Shown here: piece by piece, positions 8,127 through 17,507 of the stretch
How the letters are laid out: each line of letters begins with the position of its first letter
Position numbering within the stretch: the stretch's first letter is position 1
Source of the DNA: Pseudomonas syringae pv. cilantro
Lineage (GTDB): Bacteria; Pseudomonadota; Gammaproteobacteria; Pseudomonadales; Pseudomonadaceae
DNA: 38,187 nucleotides
Assembly (NCBI RefSeq): GCF_001293775.1
Contig: NZ_LGLN01000078.1
Coordinates: 64,034-102,220, forward strand
Direction: 5' to 3'
Made by a program: the position numbers and the translations under genes
The notes under the pieces: generated by a model
Seen by the model: only the letters and a program-made list of their open reading frames with translations
Told to the model about the DNA's origin: nothing
Databases searched by the model: none

Positions 8127-9611
8127 TTATTGTGCCTGATGTAGCTGTGCCTGGTAGCGCTGGTAAACCTGCTGATAAGCCGCCACATTCTGCCTGACAG
8201 GACGGGTTTCGCTGCCCTGATCGAGACTGACGCAACGGTCGCAGAGTTGTTGCAGGCTTAGCGTCTCGCCAGTGCTCCTCGCGACGCACCAGGCCGCCTG
8301 GATCGCCGCGCCCAACGCTGCGGCCTCTGAATGATCGGTACAGATCACCGGCGTGTCCATGATGTCAGCAACGATCTGCCGCCACACCGCGCTTTTCGAG
8401 CCGCCGCCGATCAGTCGGATTTTCTCGCTTCTGATACCGCTGTCCCGCAGCAGATCGAGCCCGTAACGCAGCCCGAATGTAGTGCCCTCGACCACCGCCC
8501 GGCTCAGGTTGGCCTGTGTCAGGTTGGTGCTGTCCAGTCCGATGATGCTGCCGGTAGCGTCGGGCAGGGCCGGCACGCGCTCACCGTTGAGGAAGGGCAG
8601 CATCAGCACACCTTCAGCACCAATAGGTGACTGAGCGACCGCCTGATTGAAGCCCTTGATATCCAGCGCAAACAGCTCGCGAATGGCCGAAGTCGCGTTG
8701 GTCAGGTTCATGGTGCAGATCAACGGCAGCCAGCCGCCTGTCGATGAGCAAAACGTAGCCACCGACTCATGCTCGCTGACCCGTGCCTCAGCGGCATAGG
8801 CGTACACCGTGCCCGACGAGCCGAGGCTCATGGTGATCAGCCCCGGCTGAATGTTGCCGGTGCCGATTGCGCCCATCATGTTGTCGCCGCCACCGCTGGA
8901 CACCCGCGCGGCCGGGTTCAGGCCCAGCAGCGCGGCGATTTCGGGAAGCAGCGTGCCAACCGGCGCGTCGGCTTCCAGCAAGTCCGGCAACGCCTTGCCG
9001 AGTCGGCCGCTCGGGTCGATGTGGGCCAGCAGCGGCAGGTCCCACTCGCGGCTGCGAACGTTGAAATAGCCGGTGCCCGATGCATCGCCGTATTCCGTGC
9101 AGGCGCGCCCGGTCAGCCAGTAATTAAGGTAATCATGCGGCAGCAGTACTTTGTCGATACGTTCGAACACCTGCGGATACTGTTCTTTGGTCCACAGCAG
9201 TTTGGACACGGTATAACCCGGCGCGATGACCAGACCCAGGCGCTGCAAGGAGCCCTGTGCGCCGCCCAGATACTCCAGCAGACGCTGGTTTTCCGGGGCC
9301 GACTCGGTGTCGCACCAGAGTTTCGCCGGACGCAGTACCTGGCCCCGATCGTCGAGCAGCACCAGCCCGTGCTGCTGGCCGGAAACGCCGATGCCCTGAA
9401 TCTGTTGCCCGGAGACGTCGGCCAGCGCCAACGCTTCGCGGACCGCCTGCTGCAGCGCATTCAGCCATTGCTGCACGTCCTGTTCACGACGACCGTTGTG
9501 GTCGCTGATCAGGCTGTGCGGCGCTGAACCTTCGCCCAGCACCTTGCCGTTTTCGGCATCCAGTAGCAGCGCTTTGGTGCCTTGGGTCCCGCAATCGATG
9601 CCAAGAAACAT
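8127..9611 (-). CDS. mtlY: Xylulokinase, FGGY family (mannitol/arabitol operon)
   Basis: A 494-residue FGGY kinase, close to the usual xylulokinase length (also called xylB). The N-terminal phosphate motif GIDCGTQGTKALLL opens the protein, and GGDNMMGAIGTG carries the catalytic aspartate. The C-terminal domain has GGGSKSAVWRQI. It phosphorylates D-xylulose made by MtlD from D-arabitol. The frame is open to 9659, but the ATG at 9611 is chosen because GAGGGA lies 7 bases upstream, the protein then starts MFLGIDCG, and overlap with mtlD disappears, leaving a 10-bp gap. That spacing fits translational linkage. Confidence 0.93.
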   Translation of the reverse strand: MFLGIDCGTQGTKALLLDAENGKVLGEGSAPHSLISDHNGRREQDVQQWLNALQQAVREALALADVSGQQIQGIGVSGQQHGLVLLDDRGQVLRPAKLWCDTESAPENQRLLEYLGGAQGSLQRLGLVIAPGYTVSKLLWTKEQYPQVFERIDKVLLPHDYLNYWLTGRACTEYGDASGTGYFNVRSREWDLPLLAHIDPSGRLGKALPDLLEADAPVGTLLPEIAALLGLNPAARVSSGGGDNMMGAIGTGNIQPGLITMSLGSSGTVYAYAAEARVSEHESVATFCSSTGGWLPLICTMNLTNATSAIRELFALDIKGFNQAVAQSPIGAEGVLMLPFLNGERVPALPDATGSIIGLDSTNLTQANLSRAVVEGTTFGLRYGLDLLRDSGIRSEKIRLIGGGSKSAVWRQIVADIMDTPVICTDHSEAAALGAAIQAAWCVARSTGETLSLQQLCDRCVSLDQGSETRPVRQNVAAYQQVYQRYQAQLHQAQ

Positions 9612-9621
9612 GGCGCGTCCC

Positions 9622-11118
9622 TCAGAGGCTTTTGGCCAGCAGTTTTTCCAGTGTGCCACTCACACCCAGTTCGCGTAGATCACGGAGGTTTTGCTCGAAG
9701 GCCGCGACGAACTCGGCGGATTGTGGAATAGCCAGGCCGAAGATCTCTTCGACGTTCAGCAAGCGCTGGGTAATCAGTGCGTCATCAGCCACCAGTGCCT
9801 GACAGAACTCGGCGCGCGGGTCGGGAATTTTGTAGACCGCGTCTTTTTCGTCGACGCCCTTCAGGTACAGCGCCCAGGCCGCGACGACTAGCGAAGCGCG
9901 CTCGAGATTGCCCTGATCGACGATCAGCCGGTTGATGGTCGGTATGGTGAATTTCGGGAATTTCGACGAGCCGTCCGAACACACCCGCTCCAACTGATCG
10001 GCAATCGCCTGATTGGAGAAACGCTCGATCAGCGTGTCCTTGTAACCTTCCAGATCGATACCGGGCACCGAGGCCAGTTGCGGGGTGACATCCAGGTCCA
10101 TATAGGCGCGGATGTAACGCACGAACAGTGGATCGTTCATGGTCTCGTGCACAAAACGGTAGCCCTTCAGAAAGCCCAGGTATGTCAGAGCCAGATGGCT
10201 GCCGTTGAGCAGTTTGATCTTCATCTCTTCGTAGGGCGTGACGTCGTCAGTGAACTGCACGCCGACGTGTTCCCAGGCAGGTCGGCCGCTGACGAACTTG
10301 TCTTCCAGCACCCATTGCACGAACGGTTCACAGACCACCGGCCAGGCGTCGTCGATGTGCTTGTCATCGGCCAGCTGCTGGCGATGGGCTGCGCTGGTCA
10401 TCGGCGTGATGCGGTCGACCATGGCGTTGGGGAATGTGACGTTGGCAGCGATCCAGTCGTGCAGCGCAGCGTCGCGCAGGGCCGCGAAGGTCAGCAGCGC
10501 CTTGCGCGCCACTGCGCCGTTATGCGGCAGGTTATCGCAGGACATGACAGTAAACGCCGGCGTACCTTCGTCACGGCGACGCGCCAGCGCTGCGCAGAGG
10601 AAACCGAATACGGTTTTCGGCTGCTCCGGGTTGGTCAGGTCGTGCTGGATCTGCGGCAGGTGGGCCATGAACTGGCCGTTGCTGTCGTCGATGCAATAGC
10701 CGCCTTCGGTGATGGTCAGCGAGACGATGCGAATCTCTGGGCTGGACAGCGTGTCGATCAGCGCCTGTGGGCTGTCTTCGGCCAGCAACATGCCGCTGAT
10801 CGAGGCAATGATGCGGGTTTTGGTGTCCGGCGTATCGCCCAGTTCATAGAGCGTGTACAGGTAATCCTGTTCGGCCAGGGCATCGCGCACGGCGCGGTCT
10901 TCTGGTCGCAGGCCGACCCCGCAGATGCTCCAGTCCAGGCCTTCGCCACTGTTCATCAGCGCATCGGTGTAAAACGCCTGATGCGCACGATGGAAACCAC
11001 CGACCCCGATGTGGGCAATGCCCTGGCGAGTGTTTTCTACGGCGTAGGCGGGCAGGGCGATATCAGCGTCCAGCTGTGACAGATTCTTCTTGTTCAGCTT
11101 GATGTGTTGAGCGGACAT
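9622..11118 (-). CDS. mtlD: Mannitol 2-dehydrogenase (polyol long-chain dehydrogenase)
   Basis: A 498-residue long-chain mannitol dehydrogenase. The coenzyme motif GVGGFHRAHQA is near residues 38-48. The catalytic set of the P. fluorescens enzyme (Lys295, Asn300, His303) is matched by K300, N305 and H308 in MKIKLLNGSHLA, a constant offset of five. It oxidises D-mannitol to fructose, and related sugar alcohols such as D-arabitol to xylulose, with NAD. It lies between the transporter ATPase gene and the xylulokinase gene in the Pseudomonas mtl order. I am sure of the family and role. Confidence 0.96.
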   Translation of the reverse strand: MSAQHIKLNKKNLSQLDADIALPAYAVENTRQGIAHIGVGGFHRAHQAFYTDALMNSGEGLDWSICGVGLRPEDRAVRDALAEQDYLYTLYELGDTPDTKTRIIASISGMLLAEDSPQALIDTLSSPEIRIVSLTITEGGYCIDDSNGQFMAHLPQIQHDLTNPEQPKTVFGFLCAALARRRDEGTPAFTVMSCDNLPHNGAVARKALLTFAALRDAALHDWIAANVTFPNAMVDRITPMTSAAHRQQLADDKHIDDAWPVVCEPFVQWVLEDKFVSGRPAWEHVGVQFTDDVTPYEEMKIKLLNGSHLALTYLGFLKGYRFVHETMNDPLFVRYIRAYMDLDVTPQLASVPGIDLEGYKDTLIERFSNQAIADQLERVCSDGSSKFPKFTIPTINRLIVDQGNLERASLVVAAWALYLKGVDEKDAVYKIPDPRAEFCQALVADDALITQRLLNVEEIFGLAIPQSAEFVAAFEQNLRDLRELGVSGTLEKLLAKSL

Positions 11119-11136
11119 GACAGGGTTCTCCGGGAC

Positions 11137-12243
11137 TCAGGCAGCGACGGTCTGCAAGGTTTTGGCAATCACCAGACCTTGTGCGTCGAACAGGTGGCAA
11201 TGGGCGCTATCCAGATGCAGGTTCAGCGTTTCGCCGTACTGGCTGGCCAGATCGCCACGAATACGCAGAGTCAGCGGCTCACCAGAGCGGGTTCGCACGT
11301 GGCAATACGTATCACTGCCCAGGCGTTCGCTGACATCGGCGATGACCTGCAACTGGCAATCGCCGTCCTGCGCCAGGTTCAAGTGTTCCGGACGAATGCC
11401 CAGGGTGACCGCGTCACCGACACTTCGCCCTGCGCCGTTGACCGGCAGGTTGATGCGCGTGCCGGCGTCCAGTTCGACTTCGCATTCTGTGCCGCTCACC
11501 CGGCTGATCTTGCCTTTGAGGAAGCCCATTTTCGGCGTGCCGAGAAAACCGGCCACAAACAGGTTGGCAGGGTGGTGATACAGCTCCAGCGGCGAGCCGA
11601 CCTGCTCGACCTTGCCGCCGTTGAGCACCACCACTTTGTCGGCCAGCGTCATGGCTTCGACCTGATCGTGGGTGACGTAGATCATCGTCGCCTGCAACTC
11701 TTTGTGCAGCCGTGACAGTTCGAGTCGGGTCTGTACGCGCAACGCGGCATCGAGGTTGGACAACGGTTCGTCGAACAGGAAGATTTTCGGGTTGCGCACG
11801 ATGGCCCGGCCAATCGCCACACGCTGGCGCTGACCACCGGACAGTTGCTTGGGCTTGCGCTCCAGTAGCGGGCCGAGTTCCAGAATGCGGGCCGCTTCGT
11901 CGACTTTCTTCTTGATCTCGGCCTTGTCGCCACCGGCCAGGTCCAGTGCAAACGACAGGTTCTTGCCGACCGTCATGTGCGGATACAGCGCGTAGGTCTG
12001 AAACACCATCGCCAGATCGCGTTTGGCCGGAGTGACCTGGGTGATGTCGCGGCCATCGAGTTCGATGGTGCCGGAGGTGACTTCCTCCAGCCCGGCGATC
12101 AGCCGCAGCAGGGTGGATTTGCCGCAGCCCGACGGGCCGACGAAAACCACGAATTCCCGGTCTTTCACGTCCAGATCGATGCCCTTGATGATCTGATGAC
12201 CGTCAAAGCCTTTTTGCAGGTTTCTGATGCTGAGGTTAGCCAT
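11137..12243 (-). CDS. mtlK: Polyol ABC transporter ATP-binding subunit
   Basis: A 368-residue ATPase of the MalK/UgpC group. Walker A GPSGCGKS is at 36-43, the Q-loop at FQTYALYP, the ABC signature LSGGQ at 134-138, Walker B IFLFDEP at 154-160, and the switch histidine in VTHDQVEAMTL. The C-terminal 130 residues form the OB-type regulatory extension usual for this group. It energises uptake of mannitol and related polyols with MtlE, MtlF and MtlG. Gaps to its neighbours are 18 and 30 bp, consistent with one mRNA. Confidence 0.95.
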   Translation of the reverse strand: MANLSIRNLQKGFDGHQIIKGIDLDVKDREFVVFVGPSGCGKSTLLRLIAGLEEVTSGTIELDGRDITQVTPAKRDLAMVFQTYALYPHMTVGKNLSFALDLAGGDKAEIKKKVDEAARILELGPLLERKPKQLSGGQRQRVAIGRAIVRNPKIFLFDEPLSNLDAALRVQTRLELSRLHKELQATMIYVTHDQVEAMTLADKVVVLNGGKVEQVGSPLELYHHPANLFVAGFLGTPKMGFLKGKISRVSGTECEVELDAGTRINLPVNGAGRSVGDAVTLGIRPEHLNLAQDGDCQLQVIADVSERLGSDTYCHVRTRSGEPLTLRIRGDLASQYGETLNLHLDSAHCHLFDAQGLVIAKTLQTVAA

Positions 12244-12273
12244 GGTGGACTCCTTTTTATTCTTTGGGCCGGG

Positions 12274-13107
12274 CTATTTGACAGCGCCGAACGACAGGCC
12301 GCGAACCAGTTGTTTCTGACTGATCCAGCCGAAAATCAGGATGGGTGCGCACGCCAGGGTCGACACCGCTGACAGCTTGGCCCAGAACAACCCTTCGGGG
12401 CTGGAGTAGGACGCGATCAGGGCGGTCAGCGGCGCGGCGGCGGACGAGGTGAGGTTCAGTGACCAGAACGCCTCGTTCCAGCACAGGATCAGCGACAGCA
12501 GCGCAGTCGAAGCCAGGCCGCCCTTGCAGATCGGCATCAGTACCCGGAAGATTTCCTGGCGGGTGCTGGCTCCGTCCAGTCGCGACGCTTCGAGGATTTC
12601 ACCGGGAATGTCCTTGAAGTAGGTGTAGATCATCCAGACCACGATCGGCAGGTTGATCAGCGTGTAAATGATGATCAGTGCCAACCGCGAATCCAGCAGG
12701 CCGAAGGTCTTGGCCAGCAGGTAGATGGGCATCAGCACGCCCACCGGCGGCAGCATCTTGGTCGAGAGCATCCACAGCAGCGTGCTTTTGGTCCGCTTGG
12801 TTTCGAAGAACGCCATGGAGTAAGCCGCCGGTATGGCGATCAGCATTGCCAGGGCGGTGGCGCTGAAGGAAATCAGCACCGAGTTCCAGGCAAAGTGAAA
12901 GTAGTCGCTGCGCTCCTGAATGTGCAGATAGTTCTCCAGCGTCGGGGTGAAGAACAGTTGCGGCGGCGTGGCGAAGGCGTCGATCTCGGTCTTGAAGCTG
13001 GTCAGCACCATCCAGAAGATCGGGAAAAACACCACTGCGGCGATAATCCAGGACAGGGTTCCGAGCAGCAGGCTTTGCAGGCGGCGTGATTGCTTGAGGG
13101 TCATCAT
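12274..13107 (-). CDS. mtlG: Polyol ABC transporter permease
   Basis: A 277-residue inner-membrane permease of the MalG type with about six membrane segments. The cytoplasmic EAA loop EASRLDGAS, which docks on the ATPase, is near residues 176-184. The start has AGGA about 7 bases upstream; the second of two adjacent ATG codons (13104) is equally possible. It pairs with MtlF, whose stop codon lies 10 bp upstream, to form the transport channel. Confidence 0.94.
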   Translation of the reverse strand: MMTLKQSRRLQSLLLGTLSWIIAAVVFFPIFWMVLTSFKTEIDAFATPPQLFFTPTLENYLHIQERSDYFHFAWNSVLISFSATALAMLIAIPAAYSMAFFETKRTKSTLLWMLSTKMLPPVGVLMPIYLLAKTFGLLDSRLALIIIYTLINLPIVVWMIYTYFKDIPGEILEASRLDGASTRQEIFRVLMPICKGGLASTALLSLILCWNEAFWSLNLTSSAAAPLTALIASYSSPEGLFWAKLSAVSTLACAPILIFGWISQKQLVRGLSFGAVK

Positions 13108-13117
13108 GGCAAGGTCC

Positions 13118-14050
13118 TCATGACTTGTCGGTGAGGTTTTTGCCGATCATCCGGATCAGGATGATCGCCGCGATGTTGGCAATGACCACGGCGATAAGGC
13201 CGCCCGCCGAGGCCATGCCGACGTCGAACTGCAGCAGCGCCTGGATGTAGATCAGGTACGCGAGGTTGGTCGAGGCAAAACCCGGCCCGCCATTGGTGGT
13301 GGTAAAGATTTCAGCGAACACCGAGAGCAGGAAGATCGTCTCGATCATCACCACGACCGCGATAGGGCGAGCCAGATGCGGCAAGGTCAGGTGCCAGAAG
13401 ATCGCAATGGGACCGGCACCATCCAGGCGCGCTGCTTCCTTTTGCTCCTGATCCAGCGACTGCATGGCGGTCATCAGGATCAGAATGGCGAATGGCAGCC
13501 ATTGCCAGGACACAGTGATAATGATCGACAGCATCGGATAATGCGCGAACCAATCGATCGGCTCGGCACCGAAAAACTTCCATACCGCAGCCAGCACGCC
13601 GGACACCGGATGAAAGATCAGGTTTTTCCAGATCAGGGCGCTGACCGTCGGCATGATGAAGAAAGGCGAGATCAGCAGGACGCGCACGATGCCGCGACCA
13701 AAGAATTCGCTGGCCTCGAGCAGCGCCGAAATCAGCATACCGAGGATCACACTGATCGCCAGCACACTGCCGACCAGCAACAGGGTGTTGCCGGCGCCGG
13801 GCAAAAAGCCGCTGTCGGTGACGAAATACTGAAAATTCTCCAGCCCGACGAACTCGTTTTCGCCCGGTGACAGCAGGTTGTAACGAATCAGCGAGAAATA
13901 AATGGTCATGCCCAGCGGCACGATCATCCAGATCAGCAGCAGCGCGACGGAAGGGCTGACCAGAAACCAGCCCGGTTTGAATCGATGTTGCTTGAGTGGG
14001 GGCTGATCGCCGGACAGGTCCGTGCGTTCAGGAGTGGCTGAGGTAGTCAT
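13118..14050 (-). CDS. mtlF: Polyol ABC transporter permease
   Basis: A 310-residue MalF-type permease with about six membrane segments after a hydrophilic proline- and lysine-containing N-terminus. The EAA loop EAARLDGAG is present. An in-frame extension to 14074 exists, but the ATG at 14050 is preferred because GGAG lies about 6 bases before it. It forms the channel with MtlG. The gap to mtlE is 85 bp and holds a possible stem-loop, in line with the higher demand for binding protein than for permease. Confidence 0.93.
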   Translation of the reverse strand: MTTSATPERTDLSGDQPPLKQHRFKPGWFLVSPSVALLLIWMIVPLGMTIYFSLIRYNLLSPGENEFVGLENFQYFVTDSGFLPGAGNTLLLVGSVLAISVILGMLISALLEASEFFGRGIVRVLLISPFFIMPTVSALIWKNLIFHPVSGVLAAVWKFFGAEPIDWFAHYPMLSIIITVSWQWLPFAILILMTAMQSLDQEQKEAARLDGAGPIAIFWHLTLPHLARPIAVVVMIETIFLLSVFAEIFTTTNGGPGFASTNLAYLIYIQALLQFDVGMASAGGLIAVVIANIAAIILIRMIGKNLTDKS

Positions 14051-14090
14051 GGGGAGCTCCGAACCGGATTGCACGAGGTGATGCGCAAGT

Positions 14091-14122
14091 GGGCGACAGA
14101 GCGCAAGCCGCAGCCTGCGCCC
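14091..14122 (-). other. Possible mtlE-mtlF intercistronic stem-loop
   Basis: In the 85-bp gap after mtlE the minus strand can pair GGGCG with CGCCC at the outside, or GCGCA with TGCGC inside. There is no U-tract, so it is more likely an mRNA 3'-end stabiliser or partial attenuator than a full terminator. Such structures are known between binding-protein and permease genes, as in malE-malF of Escherichia coli. The pairing was done by eye. Confidence 0.35.
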
Positions 14123-14135
14123 TGATGCCGGACGT

Positions 14136-15458
14136 TTACTTCTTCGGGTAACCCGCGCGTTTCATGTCCCGCTCGGTAGCGGTTTGTGCATTGGCCAAGG
14201 CTTTTTCAACCGTGGCCTGGCCGATCAGTGCGGCAGAGAACTGCTGGCCGACACTGGTGCCGATGGCCTGGAACTCAGGGATGGTGACCAGTTGAATCCC
14301 GACATAAGGCACGGGTTTGAGCGTTGGCGCCTTGGGATTGGCCACCTTCAGCGATTCCAGGGTGATGTTGGCAAACGGTGCGGCTTTCTTGTACTCGTCG
14401 GTGTAGGTCGAGGCGCGGGTGCCCGGCGGTACGTTGGACACGCCGTCGGTGTCGGCGACCAGCCTGGCGTACTCTTTCGAGGTCGCCCACTGAGTGAACT
14501 CGGCAGCATCTTTTGCATTCTTGGCACTGGTCGGGATCGCCAGCGACCACGAATACAGCCATGAAGAGCCCTTGTCGGTCACCTCATGCGGTGCGTAGGT
14601 AAAGCCTACGTTGTCAGCCACCTTGCTTTGCTTCTTGTCGGTGACGAACGAGCCGGCGACGCTGGCGTCTACCCAGATCGCGCACTTGCCGCTGTTGAAC
14701 AGCGCAAGGTTTTCGTTGAAGCCGTTGCTCGATGCGCCCGGCGGGCCGGACTGTTTCAGGGTGTTGACGTAGTAATTCAGCGCGTCCTTCCACTCTGGCT
14801 GATCGAACTGCGGTTTCCACTGCTCATCGAACCAGCGTCCACCGTAGGCGTTGGCCAGCGTGGTGATCAGCGCCATGTTCTCGCCCCAGCCCGCCTTGCC
14901 GCGCAGGCAGAGGCCGTACTGTTCCTTGGATTTGTCGGTCAGTTTGCCGGCGAACTCGGCAATCTGCGTCCAGGTCGGGCGCTCCGGCATGGTCAGACCG
15001 GCTGCCTTGAACAGGTCGGTGCGGTAATAGGTGATCGACGCTTCGGCGTAGAACGGCAGGGCGAACAGCTTGCCGTCCACTGACAGACCGTCGCGTACCG
15101 ACGGGAAGACGTCATCCAGCGCGTAGCTGGCCGGCAAGTCCTTCATTTCCTGCAGCCAGCCTTTCTGACCCCAGAGCGACGCCTCGTACATGCCGATGGT
15201 CAGCACATCAAACTGGCCGCCCTTGGTGGCAATGTCCGTGGTCAGACGCTGGCGCAGGACGTTTTCTTCGAGTACCACCCACTTGAGTTTGATATCGGGG
15301 TGAGTCTTTTCAAACTCGCTGGAGAGGCGTTGCATGCGGATCATGTCGCTGTTGTTGACCGTGGCGATGGTCACGGTGCCGGCCGTGGCGCTGCCACTGA
15401 ACACGAAACAGGTACTGAGGACGGAACTGGCGAGCAGAAGTTTTGCTGAGGTCTTCAT
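14136..15458 (-). CDS. mtlE: Periplasmic polyol-binding protein of ABC transporter
   Basis: A 440-residue family-1 extracellular solute-binding protein. It starts with a Sec signal peptide: lysines at positions 2 and 6, a hydrophobic core LLLASSVLSTCFVF, and a likely cleavage after SATA (residue 26). The mature protein begins GTVTIATVNN and has the usual two-lobe length. It captures mannitol, sorbitol or arabitol in the periplasm and delivers them to MtlFG. It is the first gene of the operon, 241 bp downstream of mtlR on the same strand, with its own candidate promoter. Confidence 0.94.
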   Translation of the reverse strand: MKTSAKLLLASSVLSTCFVFSGSATAGTVTIATVNNSDMIRMQRLSSEFEKTHPDIKLKWVVLEENVLRQRLTTDIATKGGQFDVLTIGMYEASLWGQKGWLQEMKDLPASYALDDVFPSVRDGLSVDGKLFALPFYAEASITYYRTDLFKAAGLTMPERPTWTQIAEFAGKLTDKSKEQYGLCLRGKAGWGENMALITTLANAYGGRWFDEQWKPQFDQPEWKDALNYYVNTLKQSGPPGASSNGFNENLALFNSGKCAIWVDASVAGSFVTDKKQSKVADNVGFTYAPHEVTDKGSSWLYSWSLAIPTSAKNAKDAAEFTQWATSKEYARLVADTDGVSNVPPGTRASTYTDEYKKAAPFANITLESLKVANPKAPTLKPVPYVGIQLVTIPEFQAIGTSVGQQFSAALIGQATVEKALANAQTATERDMKRAGYPKK

Positions 15459-15543
15459 TGATCACTCCTCTTCCACGCCCAGTGAGCAGTAGAAGGATGG
15501 TTATTGTTTTTTTCTCTTCCGGAGGTGAGGAAGATGTGCGCTG

Positions 15544-15608
15544 ATTACAACGGCGTTCGGTCTGAAAGACAAATCCTGCACCGCACTCCGGCTGATACTT
15601 TTTTGCAC
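15544..15608 (-). promoter_or_regulatory. Candidate mtlE promoter with AraC-type activator direct repeats
   Basis: On the minus strand TTGTCT (15567-15572) and TGTAAT (15544-15549) are separated by 17 bp and form plausible -35 and -10 boxes. Just upstream are two direct repeats, GTGCAAAAAAGTATCAG (15592-15608) and GTGCGGTGCAGGATTTG (15570-15586), 22 bp apart and sharing GTGC-N5-AG-N-AT-N2-G. The second overlaps the -35 box, the usual layout for activation by AraC/XylS proteins, so MtlR is the natural candidate. The assignment is inference from layout. Confidence 0.45.
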
Positions 15609-15699
15609 ACGCCAATTGAGCAGCGATGCCGCGCAATCGCCCTCGGACACGCTTTGAGGCAATGGCAGCGTAGACGAAGATTGCGCGGCGAGGGGCAAA

Positions 15700-16638
15700 T
15701 CAGTACAGGTTTTGCTCGGTCAGACGCTGTACGGCGAGGCGGCGATAGTGCGAGGGCGTCATGCCCTTGAGCTGCTGAAAGCGCCGGTTGAAGTTGGAAA
15801 TGTTGTTGAAGCCCGACTCGAAACACACGTCGGTCACGGGTTTGTCGCCATCGGCCAGCAGCTCACAGGACTTGCTGATGCGCAACCGGTTGACGAACTC
15901 CACGAAGCAGCGCCCGGTGGCCTGCTTGAACACTCTGGAAAAGTAGGTCGGCTTCATGCCCAGATAGTCCGCGACTTCCTCCAGCGGCAGTTCGCGGCTG
16001 TAATGGGCAAAAATATAGTCCACGGCGCGGTTGGTGCGGTCGACACTGTGTTCGTCGGCGGTATGCGCGACTGCCGTGCCCGACAGCAACTGGTAGTCGT
16101 CGCTGCTAGCCAGCAACTCGAGCAGAATGAAAAAGTGCCCCAGGCGCGTGACCCCGCTTGAATCAGCGATCTTCTGCATCTGCTTCATTGCCTGGCGAAT
16201 CGTGCGCTTGCAGCGGAATTCGATGCCGTAGCGGGCGCGCTCCAGCAGTGGCGTGAGGGTTCTGAGCTCGGCAAACACCTGATTGCCGCGTTCCAGCAAT
16301 TCATCGGTAAAATTGACCAGCATGTCGCGCTTGGGAACCACCTGACCCTCTTCGATCTGGCTGATCCAGTTGTGCGGCAGATTAGGACCGGTGAGAAACA
16401 GGCTGGCAGGGTTGAAATTACCGATGTAGTCGCCGACAAAGACTTTGCCGGAACTGGCGACAATAAGGTGCAGCTCGTATTCCTTGTGGAAGTGCCAGCG
16501 CACCAGCGGGCAGGGGAAACCGTGCTCGCGATAGATGATCGACAGGCCGTTGTGATCGTCCATCAGCTCGTAGGAAGGGTCTGCAATTCTTGTTGTTTTA
16601 TTCATGGCGTCGTCATGTTCAGCAAGTGCCAGGGCCAT
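15700..16638 (-). CDS. mtlR: AraC/XylS-family activator of the mannitol operon
   Basis: A 312-residue regulator. The N-terminal half has a cupin-like sensor region (for example WHFHKEYELHLIV). The C-terminal 100 residues contain two helix-turn-helix motifs typical of AraC, with VADYLGMKPTYFSRVFK followed by ESGFNNISNFNRRF. It lies directly upstream of mtlE in the same orientation, as in the characterised P. fluorescens mtl locus, where MtlR activates transcription in the presence of polyols. The start could also be the ATG at 16605 (MNKTTRIADP); neither has a strong ribosome-binding site, so the first 11 residues are uncertain. Confidence 0.92.
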   Translation of the reverse strand: MALALAEHDDAMNKTTRIADPSYELMDDHNGLSIIYREHGFPCPLVRWHFHKEYELHLIVASSGKVFVGDYIGNFNPASLFLTGPNLPHNWISQIEEGQVVPKRDMLVNFTDELLERGNQVFAELRTLTPLLERARYGIEFRCKRTIRQAMKQMQKIADSSGVTRLGHFFILLELLASSDDYQLLSGTAVAHTADEHSVDRTNRAVDYIFAHYSRELPLEEVADYLGMKPTYFSRVFKQATGRCFVEFVNRLRISKSCELLADGDKPVTDVCFESGFNNISNFNRRFQQLKGMTPSHYRRLAVQRLTEQNLY

Positions 16639-16736
16639 AATGTGCCTGATTTTTTACATCAATGCGCAATCGTCAGCCAACTATCGCCTGCGATCAGGCG
16701 TTCGCCATGATTCGCCACACGGGAGTGTACCGCTCG

Positions 16737-17507
16737 ATGAAACAGATTCTTCTGATCGGCATGGGCGCTGGTGACCCCGAGCAGATTACCGTGCAGGCGA
16801 TCAACGCCCTGAATCGTGCCGGGGTGATTTTCGTGCTCGACAAGGGCTATATCGACGACCAGCTGCTGCAACTGCGCAAGGCTGTCTGCGAGCGCTATAT
16901 CACCCATCAGCATTACCGGATCGTGCAGGTTCAGGACCCTCGGCGCGAAAACGATTCAGAGCATTACGCGCGCGGCATCGAGCACTGGCATGAGCAACGC
17001 GCGGTGTTATTCGAACGGCTGATCGGTGATGAGCTGAACGAGCAGCAGGTCGGCGCATTTCTGGTGTGGGGCGATCCGTCGTTGTACGACAGCACGCTGC
17101 GTATTCTGGACCGGGTGCTGGCGCGGGGCAGGGAGGCGTTCGACTATCAGGTGATTCCCGGCATTACCAGCGTCCAGGCGCTGGTAGCCCGGCATCGGAT
17201 ACCGCTCAACCGGATCGGTGAGTCGATCCACATCACCACCGGCCGACGCCTGGCGGCAATGAGCGACGACATGCCAGACTACGTGCCAGACAATGTGGTG
17301 GTGATGCTCGACGCGCATTGCAGCTTCGAGCGGCACGTCGGGCAGGGGCTGGACATCTATTGGGGCGCCTATCTGGGCACGCCTGACGAAATACTGATCG
17401 CTGGCAAGCTCGATGATGTCTGTGAGCCGATCAAGCGGCTGCGGGCCGAAGCACGCAGCCGCAAGGGCTGGATCATGGATACGTACCTGCTGCGCAAACC
17501 GGCTTAG
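16737..17507 (+). CDS. cobF: Precorrin-6A synthase (deacetylating), CobF
   Basis: A 256-residue S-adenosylmethionine-dependent tetrapyrrole methylase. Motifs: GMGAGDP at residues 8-14, VWGDPSLYDST and IPGITSVQ. It best fits CobF, which methylates C-1 of precorrin-5 with loss of acetate in the aerobic cobalamin route. The longer frame from 16662 was rejected because homologous sequence starts at MKQILLIGMG. No other cob gene is in the window, so it is an orphan here. It is divergent from mtlR and its stop codon overlaps that of the glycosyltransferase gene on the other strand by 4 bp. Confidence 0.88.
   Translation: MKQILLIGMGAGDPEQITVQAINALNRAGVIFVLDKGYIDDQLLQLRKAVCERYITHQHYRIVQVQDPRRENDSEHYARGIEHWHEQRAVLFERLIGDELNEQQVGAFLVWGDPSLYDSTLRILDRVLARGREAFDYQVIPGITSVQALVARHRIPLNRIGESIHITTGRRLAAMSDDMPDYVPDNVVVMLDAHCSFERHVGQGLDIYWGAYLGTPDEILIAGKLDDVCEPIKRLRAEARSRKGWIMDTYLLRKPA

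Noticed and set aside
10078..11079. 333-codon frame antisense to mtlD
   Set aside because: mtlD is complete with its catalytic K/N/H set; the antisense frame has no motif or ribosome-binding site.
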